From positions 649,988-713,987 of the forward strand of contig JANPWX010000028.1 of the NCBI GenBank assembly GCA_024734555.1: a stretch of 64,000 nucleotides of DNA, in the 5' to 3' direction. The notes under the pieces are model-generated. The model was given only the letters and a program-made list of their open reading frames with translations. It had not been told where the DNA came from and ran no database searches. The stretch is from Trochalopteron elliotii (lineage: Eukaryota; Chordata; Aves; Passeriformes; Leiothrichidae). The translations under genes were made by a program, and so were the position numbers. Position 1 is the first letter of the stretch. Every line of letters starts with the position of its first letter. Positions 51,001 through 63,000 of this stretch are shown piece after piece.

Positions 51001-54000
51001 AAGCACGACCAGCCTGAAGAAGTCAGTGCACTTGAAATGAATGAAGCAGGTAAGGGCTACTTTAAAAAAAAGAAAAAAAAAACTGAAAAAACCCCACCAC
51101 ACAACAAAACTCAAAACCTAAAATCTTACTTTATTAAAATAGGTGACTCCAACGTCTTCACTTGTTCTTAGATTAACATGAAGCCCTTGCCTTTTGCCAA
51201 CAAATTTTGAAAGCAGGAGGAAATATTTCAGGAAAAAATGATGTTTCTGCTAAAAAGACGCCTTTTTACACTTGGTTATTGCAAAGTAGCTTTTGATGCT
51301 GCAATTTCATATTTAAATACCATCTCCTTTGGTTATTTCTCAATCTAAAGTTCTTCTTTGACAGCATTGAACTGAATTATTAAATACATTCTCTTAATAA
51401 ACTTCACACCACAGTACAGGCCACATCCAGATTATGGCTGTGATGGCACCTGTTAAAATAGTCATATAAAATAAGCTGTTAAATTTTGTACTGTTAAAAT
51501 ATTGAGGTGGGGGAGGATGGGGGAGGGGAATGCAAACTGTAGATGAGACAATTTAGTAGGCACTAATTAACTTGGCAACTGTTTCTTTTTATAGGAAAAA
51601 TGAGATTTTTAATTTTTTTTTTTTAATGTAGGTGGTATCACTGTTTTCCCCACATAATAGACCAAGCTAGTAACTGAAACACAGGCTCCAGTGGGATGTT
51701 TCCCAAAACAGAAAATCCAGTAGTGTCTCTTACAAGCCTGCTTTTTTCTCAGGTACTTCCTATGGGCAAACCACCAGTGAGATGGAAGTGCTACAGCAGG
51801 CATATCATCATATTGGTCAGTCTTTGGGGAACACTGACGAGCAGAAACTGCACAATTCTGCACTGGCAGTCTCAGAAGGCTTAGGGCAAAGCATTTCACA
51901 AAATAATGACATCTCTGCAAAAAAAATGTCAACTGTTGATTCAGGTAAATAGCTCAAAGGAAGACATATACAAGCTTGTGAAATGAGTGAGCTAGTAATA
52001 TCTATAATACTCCATTTACGAAACATTTTTAAATTATGTCCTTGTAACAAATATTCTTTCTAGGTTGTTTTTTAATTTATTTTATATTTATTTCTCATTA
52101 TCTAGATCTACCTACTGTGGAAGAATTGATGAAAACAATTAGAGGACATATGTGTAATACCAGAAATTTTGATGTGGAGCCTGAAAGGTATTTATTTCAA
52201 GATGCATTTTAAGAATTGCAGTAACTTAAAGCTGCTAATGATTTGTGAAAAACACCTTACTAAATAACTCATCTGTCTCTTTCTCTAATTAAATACTGAA
52301 ATTTTGTCACATCCTGCACTGGCATTATGGTATTTGCAGTGAGCTGTTAAATGAATTATACAGTGTTAATAAGTTTGGACCAGGGATCCCCATACTTACT
52401 TGGGGTAATAAGCAGCAGTGTTTGTCAGATCTTTTGGGGGAATGCTCATCACTCTCACAGCTAGGATCTCTGCCTTCCCAGTCTTCTGTTCTTTCACCTT
52501 CCCTACACAAGGATTTCAGCCCACATCCTATCCTAGCTCTCCAAACTCCATAATCTTAAATTCAGTTCCTCTTAAGATCAAACCCCACTATTGTGGTTCT
52601 TACCAACTTGTGCTCCATACCTGTCCCTTATTTGCTGCAACTGTTCTGTCTAGAGCAGACATCATAGGCCTTGGAACTGTCAGAAATACAGCTAATGCTT
52701 AGCAGATGAGTTCAGGGGGCTTATCATGAAGCTGCACTCAGCAGAAATACTGCTCTTTTTTAAATTAGTGTTAATTGCAGGCTTACAGGTGTTTATCTTG
52801 TCACCAATTTTGCTGCCTCCTCAAAAGTAGTGATTCTTTTTACACAGCTTGGGAGCGAATCTGTATGACTAAATCTGCAAGACGGGTCTTGAAAAAGGCT
52901 TAGTAGCTCTTTGACATTCAGGCAGTCTTTACAGCTGATACCTAAGGAAAAAATGGCACACTTTTTCCAGAGCGATAGAAAAGCAAAGGGCAAAAGTCTT
53001 ATTATATATGACTTCTTTTTTCTTGTAGTCCTGTGAAACTGGTAGGCAGCACAGAAAATTACCTCATTAGCCACTCACCCTTTGAGGACCCCCAGAATCA
53101 TAGTGCAGCCTGGGAGAAAAACTTAGTTGAAAAGTTGAACAGAGAAGAAAGCATCTTTCTACGGACAAGTATGAATGACGATAACTTTCAGAGGATGGCT
53201 GAGAAAGAAGTTCAGACTAGTGAAGTACAGCCTGATATACTAAGAGAAAAAATAGGACAAGACTCTTTGCTTTCACAAGGAAGCAAAAGTAAAAAAGTAA
53301 GTATTACCAACCAGATTTTTGTTATATGGAAGTAATTCATAAAGGTATGTACTTTAGACTCCCTGTCACTTGATTATGCTCTGATGTTAAGAAATTGAGA
53401 GACTGTTGTTCTTTTTCTTGAAATTCTCACATTGCTATTGCTACTGTTAGAGGTCACCAAACCCAGTGGACACTAGGACCAGTGGGATTCTTCTTGTCCC
53501 AGCCCAACATGTATAAAGCTGCTGCAATGCCATGTCTCCAGCTCAAGATAGTGATGTCTCTGAGGATTGGAGGGACATTGGATGTGAACATTGGAGGGAC
53601 ACATGTAAACACACAACAGGCTCAGAACAGGGAACATTTGTGCAGAGAGAAGAGTTAGAAATGCGGTTCACTAAGAATATAGGAGAGACTGCAATGGTCA
53701 GTGTCCATCTGAGTCAGACAAGCCTGCTGACCAGCTACCTGATAATGTCACCAGCTTTTTTAATCTGATTTTTTCCTCTGTTTCCCAGACTTGTTTCTTT
53801 ACCTAGTTCTTATTCTTTCCCTAAAGATACTGTAAATTTTGCACATTTTTGCAATCATCTCAGACATTCCAGAACAAGGTTTACGTAATCCCAGATCTTC
53901 TCCCTGCATCCCCATATTCTTTTCTCCTTGCATCCCCAAGGTTCACACCCCTTTAGGCAATTATCTCTTGTGCATGCGAGGCATTGTAGGGACAGAAGTT

Positions 54001-57000
54001 TGGCTGATTTATCCTGGTGCATTGCCCACCAGGGCAAACAGGCTAAACTTTTTTATTTGTTGGTCTTGAGAGTTGTGTGCTTTGTTTTTAATGATCAAGT
54101 TTAGCAGGGCTCCTCTGCCTGCCACTGTTTCTTTATTCATGGCTGGATGTCTGTATTCAACGTGTTTATTAGCCTTTAGTCAGGACCTACCTTATTTGGT
54201 AAGCAAAAGATCCTGTAGTGTACAGTACAGTTAAAATAAAAATACAATTTCCCAGATCAATTAAACTGAGCCAGTACAAAATACTTGCCCTATGTATTTC
54301 TGAAGTAGTACAATTCTGCAAAACTACTTACTACTAATTGAATTAAAAATCATGCTTGCCATCACCCTGAGTCTTACAGTTGTGTAATTTTGGTAACTGG
54401 TTCTGTGTTTTTCACTGGTGAATGCTACCCTCAGTTTACAGCAGAGCCTAAAACTTGTTTTAAACGAATGTGTTCTGCCACAGGCTCTTCGGTCTTGTTC
54501 CTTGAAGAATGAAAGATCAGGATCAATGACAACCAAACCAATGTCACATAAGAATATCAGAAGTCCAGCAACTGCACACAAAAAGAAACCTTCACATGGT
54601 TCTCATGGACTGGTTAGAAGTTCTGGCTATGGGAAACCCAGTTTAATTTCAAAGCAATCTTTTCAAGTTAGTGAAAAGAGAACACCAAAAGAAACTTTCA
54701 AAAATACCTGTATGAAAGCCAAAAGTCCTGCAGATAGAGCAAAATCTAAAGGTAATTCTAAGATTTAAGAGTTTTAATTCTGAGTTTAAGAGCCAGAGAG
54801 GTTTGCTTTTTATGCTTCACATTAAAAAACCCCAGATGTCATAGAGAAATCTAAACTCAAAAGCAGTTAAAGTACTGATTTTTTTCTGTATTAGCATGAA
54901 ATTGCTGTGAGAGAGACTTTTATATGAATCTTTGTAGTCTTGTTTCTTTTTCACTCACATTTACCACCACTGTGTTTGAGACTTATCTATTGTTCACCAG
55001 TAGGACCAAAAGAATAAGAAAAGCTGGTGTTCAAAAATTAATATCTACAAGTTGACACTTTTCATTACAGTAAATGCGAAGATTCGCTGACTCACTAACT
55101 TGTATGTTTGAGGCTGAATGCCTGTTCTCAGCTTCTTCTTTTGGTCTTTGCTTTTCTAGAGTACAAAAAGGTACTAAAAAGGAACTCCTATTTTCTGTTC
55201 ATGTCTCTTGGAAACACTGTGGAAAGGAGAATACCAGTGCAATCCTGTGAAAATAGGATTACAAGTAAAGGACTGAACCTTTTTATTTTGGGGTGAAACT
55301 TGAAGAGTTTCATGAGATAATTCAGCTTAGTGTCTTTGCAGACAATGTTTGCTATCCGTGAGGCATGGGCAAGTAACTCCTCAGGTACCAAGGCTTTAGT
55401 GCACTTCTGGCATGCAGTGCTTTTAAAAACCCTGCAGGCAGTGTCAGGAAAAGCAGTTTAGGATTATGTTACCTATCTTAGGGAGATGCTTCAGTGGCAG
55501 CTATTGAACTGAAGGACTTCAGTTCTTCAGTACATTGTTGTGTCTCTCCGTGGGGAAGAGAAAGTTTTACAGCCTGGTGAAGGTGGTGAAGTGAATGACA
55601 AGTAATGAGAAAATAAGACCACTGGCTTCATTCAGACTTGCTCTTCCCTCCCTAGCTATAACCATTCACGATAGCAATTTTGGGTGATTTCAGATATTAA
55701 TCTCACCTGGCCACATTCTGCAAGGGCTCTATAGCTAGGAGGAGAATGGCATTGAATCAAACAATTCCCAAGTCCTCGGTGCTAAGGGAACACCTTTCTG
55801 AGGGGTGTGTGACACTAAAAAGGCATGAAATTTGAAAAAGAATCATTGTCTGATGGGATTTTCTTCAGGTGTAGCATTCCTAAGCAGGAGCAGTTGAAAT
55901 GACAGCTGTAGTTACTATCTGTATTTCAGAAGACTGAGATGTGAACAGTTCCACGTATGTTAGTGACTCCAGGGGAAACTTTCCTGATTTTTTATTCCAG
56001 TCAAGTTGTTATTTTATGCAACAAATAAGTGTTGCATTTCTTTCTATGCCATCTGCACTCCAAAGTCCATTTTGAAAATTGTGTCTTATCTTCTGCATAG
56101 CTTGAAATATGTTGTGTTTCTGCATACTTAGATAAGTGGCCACTTCTGAAGTGGAGGAGTGAGATTAACCTTGTTTCATGAAGGATTTATTATCCAGCTA
56201 CTTGTTTCAGTTGTTCTCTTGAGTTTTGTTTTACCTTGTCACCAGTTCCTTACTTAAAAAAAAAAAAACACCAAAAAAAAAACCCTCCAGTTTTTCCATA
56301 GTCTATCATTGTTCTCCAGTTTCTATATTTCATTAAAAATTGAGGTTGTAGAATACTTTATATACCTACAGGTTGGATCACATTAATGCATATTTTTCTT
56401 AAAGAACATAAAATTCTGAATTTAATTTGTGCTATTTTACTTTCTGCCTAAATGAAGAAGCCTTATTTGCTACTAGGATAATAAGATCTGCAACAAATGA
56501 ACCGACTTTGGAGGGAAGTATTAACAGAGTTTTGTCTGGCCAATCAGTTATTAGTAATCTTGGACACCAGGCTGTGGATTATAACAGGCAATATCATCAT
56601 GTGAGTAATAATCAGTGATGCTTCTAATTATAGCATGTGCAACTTGGTTTGCAAGCCTATTTTGTCAAGGTTTTTAACAATTATCACAAGGTTGGCAACA
56701 ATTTGCCACAAGGTTGGCAAATACTGAAATACTGAATGAAGACTTCCCTTTGGTCAAACACTAGGTTTTGCTTTTAAAATATGCAGATATAATCGTACGG
56801 CTTTTCAGTTGCTTGGATAATGCTGTTGCTTTGGTGGTTCTATATAATTAAAGTGCTTATTAAATTCTAAAAATTACTATTTCGTTGTAAAAGAAAGTTA
56901 AATAGAACTTCTACTTAAAATATTCTGCTGTGAATGTTTAAATAGTACTACTGTTCAGGGATTTTTCCTATTTGCATTGCATTAAATATTTAATAGTGTC

Positions 57001-60000
57001 TTTTGACTTCTCCAAGATGACTGAATTTACAGTACCATAATGGTTTTTCCTTTTCCCTTATCAACTGCATAAAAAAGCTGTTCATTGAATACCTAAAGCA
57101 TTGCTGCTTTTTTAAAAGTAAGATGCATAATAGAATAATTCTGGTAGCAATGTAGGGGCTGCGATATGTGGTGTATTTGTTTCTTTTGTGCTTTTTTGTC
57201 TTGTTTTCCTCATATATATTTTGTAAATGAGAAGTTAGCTCATTAAATTTAGGATGTTTTCCTATTAAAATGTTGGGGGGGTTGTTATTTTGGGTTGTTT
57301 TTTCAAGTGCTTTGTGTTGTTGCTGAGAGCCAGACAAGCCAGTTAAATAAAACTGATGAGCAGAGTTCTGGTAAACAATCAGCTCAGTGTAATGTTTCCC
57401 TGAATTGTCTACCCTAGGACTTACCGTTTTCCCCTTTCAAAAGCTGTGATAGAGAGCTGTATTTGTTAAAACGGGTACAAGCAGCAGAGGAGGACCTGCA
57501 CACAGCTCAGGATTTGGTTCAGCAGCTGAGCAGCAAGCTTGCACAGAAAGAGAAGGAGATGGAGGCCAAGGTAGTGGAACTGAAAACACAGCATGAAAAG
57601 GAGCTTTCCTGTCTGGGTCAGGAAAACTATGTTCTTCAGAGTAAGGTACTTTATCATCTTGTATCCTGTGCCTATGGAAGAGAAGAAACATTGCTTCTAA
57701 AAATTGAATCAATCAATGTTACTTTACATGAGTTAGTGATGAGCAGAAAATCCAAATTTATGGACACTGCAACTTTATAAACACATACCTGCTGTTACAT
57801 TTATTGCCTGTAAGATACGATTTTTTCCTTTTTTCCTGGAGATATACCATGTTATCCCAAGTTCTCTTACTTTCTATTTTGAGAGTCTTGCAGCAAGTTT
57901 TTTGCAAAGATTTAATTACTCTCACAGATACCACTTGTTATAGATAAGTACTATATACTGAGATATTGTTTATAGTTCTTGATGCATTTTTCAATGTTGT
58001 GTTTTGTCTGTATGAAATATTCCTGGAGTTATTCCACTATACCCTTGTTGCAGATAACTCCCTGCTTCGTAACATACCCTCCTGTGTAGACACTTAAGAA
58101 CAGAAACTTCTAGCTTTTCCCAAATGTTTTATACCTTTTTTCTGTTTCATAATGCTTCTGTAAAACTCCAGTAAGAGCCACTCATTGGTCTGCTGTCATA
58201 CCTTAATAAAGAGATTGGACGGTAGTCTTGCAGAAAATTCCAAATTGCTAACAAAACTTTCTTATTGCTTGTGTGTCTTTTTCTGAAAGCTAAGAAATAT
58301 GGAAGAGATGACCCAAGAAAAGAGGTGGACCTATGCAGCAACAATTCCTGTAACTGAGGAAAAACTGGCACAAATACAAAAAGAGATTGAAGATCAAGAG
58401 GTCATTATTCAAGGTTATCAACAGGTAACACCACACATCATGTTCAGCTGTGTTCTATCCAGTTTCAGAAACAAAATTGTTTAATGGTTACTACTTTTCT
58501 GTTGAAAATAGTTACCTTGTTTTCTCAAAAGTGGATGGAATTTGGGTATGAAGGACAAACATACTGCAGGTTTAAAAAGTCTTTCACACATCTAGTCTGG
58601 ACTAAGTTTTTCCACAGTTTCATGTAAATGTTCTAAATTGTAGAAATAGGTAACTTTTCAATTGAGAACTGGGAAGATACTTTATGGTCAATGAAGAGCC
58701 ACAAACTTTTTGCCCAAATGTAGTTGAAAATCAGTACATTTAAGCAGCATTAGAAATCTGAAAATTTTTGGTTTTTAAAACGTTTTTCTCAAGATCTGAG
58801 TGGCAGATTTCAAGGTAACCTTATTAGCGTGCCTGATTTGTATTACTTAGTCAAGTGGAGAAATAGATAATTCAAGCTTAATAATCCTGTTGAATACTTG
58901 AAGCTGTAAAATCCAGTAGGTAGCTCAACCAGCTTCCAGCTGATGCTCAGCATAATTCCTTGATATAAACACAATGTCTTTCCAGTATGGCTGTGAGCAT
59001 CCCAAACAATGATGGTTTGTGTCCCCAGGAGTGGAGCGTGGGCAGGCTGAGCTCTGATCTATCAGCACTCACCCATGAACATGTTTTTAGAATATAGTTG
59101 GAATAGTTTGTAGAGGATCTGTCTTAGCTCCTTCCTGCAGAGTGAGCAGACACTTGGATGAGATAATGAAAGTAAGATACCTATTTTAGAAGCTCAGTAA
59201 TGAAATATTTAGTGTTTTCTTCCACTGTTTCAGCAGGGAGACTATGTGATTCATGGAAGATTTTTTTTTATAACTGTAGGAAACAGTAATTTATGAACAT
59301 TCTTTAACTTTGTCTCAACTCAGGAAAATGAGAGGTTGTACAAACAAGTGAAAGAGCTACAAATTGAAAACAAAAAAAACGAGGAACGAATGTTTAAGGA
59401 GAATCAGTGCTTAAAATCTGAATTAATGCACTTAAGGTAAGCTCATTTACATATCTGACCAAAAATCTCTGGAGTTTTCTGCTGGTTTTTTTTTTTATTT
59501 ATTTTAATGAAGAACCATTGCAGAGTCTGTCAGGTGCATGTTTTCTAGTGTTTCTCAGGTTTGTGGTTTTGTTTCTTCTTTTGAGAATTGATTTGTGCTG
59601 ATTCTGGGCACTTAATTTTGTTTTCTTGATGGTGTTGCAAACCCGTGGGAAGACTAGAGACTTCCACTTGGGAAATATTTCAATATTCTTATTCATATCA
59701 GAATGCATAATACATTGTACTGCACTTTTTTTGATATTCTGGCTCTGCTGATGTTGTTAAGATGTTTTGATTCTGTTGTAAGATACACAGTAGATCAGGG
59801 GGCAGAGGAGGTTCTGTGAGTGGCAAAACCATTCTATTCACTGCATTGTAGGTCCTGTGAGATTTGCATCCTGTGCTAGTAATAAGGGAAAACAATCTAG
59901 CAATTGTGTATACTCCTAATCTATGGACCTTTGCTTTGGAGAGGCCTGTAAATGAGTTCCACTGATGCAGGGTAGATTTTTATTTCCTTCCCTTGTGCAG

Positions 60001-63000
60001 TCCAAATAAACTAGTTCATGTGAGGTGAGAAGACTTTGCCTTTCAGTGAATTTTGTTCGTATATAGATGTTGTGCATATTTGTTTCTCTTTTGGTTTTGA
60101 ACCTGCACAGATCGACTTTGTGGTACAATCTGGGGAGCTGGGAGTTGTGTTTGTTTTTCAGTAGCCACTGATAGTATGCTGAGTCACCACATTGCATAAC
60201 TGCTTTTGCTCTTGCTGTTTAGAGAAAAGATAGAGAAGACTAATAACCAGTCACGAATCATGCAGGATTCTGAACCAGCCAGAAATCAGAGTTTCACAGA
60301 ATTGATTTCAGAGCTTCGAGCAGCACGGGTAGGTATACACCAAGCCTGTAAGATAATAGAGTAATGCCTTTGCTTGTAGCACAGAAATACAAATAATACC
60401 ACTGGAAACATGAGGAGCACTTGTGGCCCGATGCACACAGGCCTGATGTAGCTGCTGAGCAGATCAGGATAGGAGCTCACTAGCAGTAACATACCTACAT
60501 GCACTTGCCTAGACACTCAGTCTGTTTACTGGCTGCTCCCATAATCTCGGCCCCCCAATTGATTTTTGCTGTACCTGTGCATATCTAGGACCAAGGGGGT
60601 CCATCTCTAGAGGTGGCTCTGGCACCAAGACCTTTTGTCCCACCTGGTCTTGAAGTATGCTAGTGTTTACTTGTAGCAAAAAGAAGAGAGACTGCCTGCA
60701 GAAAATGGCGAGAAGTAGAATGTAGTAAGGTGAACTGCTGGACAAAACATCTGCCCATTTAACCTACAGTCTTCAGTCTCAGAAGTAAGTCAAGCCATTT
60801 TCTTTACTGGCACTCACAGAAGGCAGAGGTTTTCTACTTCTATGACAGTTAAGTAAAGTTTAAAAAATCTAGGGTTTGTTTTTTTTTTTTAATGTTTACA
60901 TGCTCTGCTGTAGCAAGACGTGAGAACAATACCAACATTAAAAGACCTTATTGTTGCTGTTGTCAGATGCAACTGTTGTGATTTAATCTTTGTATGATGA
61001 AAAGGCATGCTCAGGGGTTTTGTGTGATATTATGTGTTTAGTTTTTCACGTTCTACTGTTTTCTCTAAAACCCAGAAAGAAGAAGCTAAATTGCAAGAAG
61101 AGATAAGACGTCTAAAACAAGATAAGCAAGCTCTTGAGGTAGACTTGGTGCAAGCCAAGAAGGAGAGAGAATTAGCAAAAGTCCAGATTGCATCTGCATC
61201 AAGTAAAGCACCTTCGTTTTGTTGAATAATTTTGCTTACTTTACATTTCAGTAAATAAATACGTAACAAAAACTTGTGTCTTAATAAAGTATTACTTAGT
61301 GAAATGCATCTAGACCATTTCCGAATATTGTCTAGACTTCTAACAAAAGCATACGGTGAAGGACATGCTGCAGTACTTTTGGTACTCTATCAGAAAGTAT
61401 CTTCCTGTATCCAACCAAACTCTTTGTTTTGGCCTGTTAAGTTTGATTTCTTGCCTGTCTTTCACTGGACATGGAAAACAGATGGTTTCAATTATGTGAC
61501 TGCTCTGTTCATAAGAAAAGATTTACTATGTTACATCTTGGTCTCCTGTTTAGCTCTTGCCCTTTTTTTACCTGTAACTTAATGCCTTGGGACTTTTTTC
61601 AGCATTCTTATCAGAGCTTTTTCCAGTTTGAATTAATGAGAGAGGACTCAAAATTGGATTCTTTCATTTCCAGTATCAGGCATCACAAATACTAAGTGCA
61701 GTAATAATTACCTCCATGTCTCTTCTGAAAATTCTTGATCCCTAAATGGGAGGAGTATGATCAATACACATCTAAGCATATGTTCTATGTTGTCATTCGT
61801 CTTGATGCTGAAGGTCTGTTTACTAGAGTATGACCAAGGATAGATCTCCTTGAGATTCTGTGTTAAACACTTTCTGTGGTGAACTGTGACCCATTGAGTA
61901 CTGCTGTGTATGAGAGAAATAAAGGGGGTTTTACAAATACTGTTGCTTTTAAAATCGTAATTAGGATCTGGTTTTAAAATTACTACAGTAACAGTGTTGT
62001 CAAAATGGTAAATGTATGAAATATGCTGAGGAAAACAGTGTTGACTAATTACTCCTTCAATACATAATTACTAATAAAACAATTCTAAGAATGTTTTATT
62101 CTTGTAGGTGAGAAGTCTTATGAATTTAAAGTTATGGAAGAATCATACAAACAGGAAATTACTCATTTAAAAAAAAGACTTCAGTGGTATGCAGAAAATC
62201 AAGATCTTCTGGATAAAGATGCAGCCCGTCTTAAAGATGCAAGAGAAGAAGTTGAGAAACTAAGACTGGAGGTGATAATATCTAGCTTTATTTATGAAGT
62301 TGGAACTGGAAATTGTTTCTTTTTCCAGTGATGAGTGTAATGTAATTATTTCCTTCATATTAATCCCTTTTTTTGGTATATTAGGTTGGTTCTATTGGAC
62401 GTCTTGGCTATGCTTCTGAGAACAAAAGTCACATGCTTCTCTAAAAACCTTCAAATTTCTTGACCTAAGAGAAAGAAATATATTGTTACATTAACAACTA
62501 GGAACACCCCACCCCTCCTCTCATTCTCTTTTCCTCCTTTTTGCTCCGTAGTAACTTAAGCAACACATTTTTTTTCTCTTAAGTACAAGTTCTAAATTCT
62601 TTCTTAGGAAAAACTCCTTGGTTACTGTAGTAGGGAGGAAAAACCCAAAACACTTGAAATCTAAATCAAGATTAATACATGACTCTTTAATACTGCTGAG
62701 ATTTGCATTGTCTGCTTGTCAGTACATTGGACCTAGCATTCACAGAAACAATAAGTTCTACCAGTGCTAAAATGTAACTGATCTTGGAATTTTTTTATGA
62801 TGTTTCATTAGAGAGACCGCAGATGAAAGGAGGTGCTTCTGAAGGAGCAGCCAGGGTCAGACACCACCATATCAAACTTTGATCAAGATATCATTCCTGT
62901 GAAAGGAAATATTTTTATTGGCATGTTCTCTTGGCTGGACTGGTGTCTAAAAATGCCGTTGCCTAGAGCTTCATGGAAATAATCAAATCAGTCAAACTGT

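Larger units (their letters stand above)
47244..53028 (+). other. CEP162: CEP162 introns 7-13 region between coding exons
   Basis: The introns are 47244-48166, 48217-49442, 49559-50513, 50545-50926, 51050-51752, 51945-52105 (161 bases; one of the two shortest here, with intron 6 at 46798-47056, 259 bases) and 52188-53028. Apart from the T17 tract before exon 10, nothing notable was seen. Confidence 0.75.
53297..57417 (+). other. CEP162: CEP162 introns 14-16 region
   Basis: Introns 53297-54483, 54752-56457 and 56601-57417. The second contains an A12-CACC-A10 stretch near 56257-56282. Near 56690 a short CAAGGTTGGCAA repeat occurs. No other element recognised. Confidence 0.7.

Noticed and set aside
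53530..53768. Possible alternative coding exon after exon 14 (78-codon frame)
   Set aside because: No acceptor with a pyrimidine tract in the right phase, and no match to the CEP162 sequence expected between exons 14 and 15.
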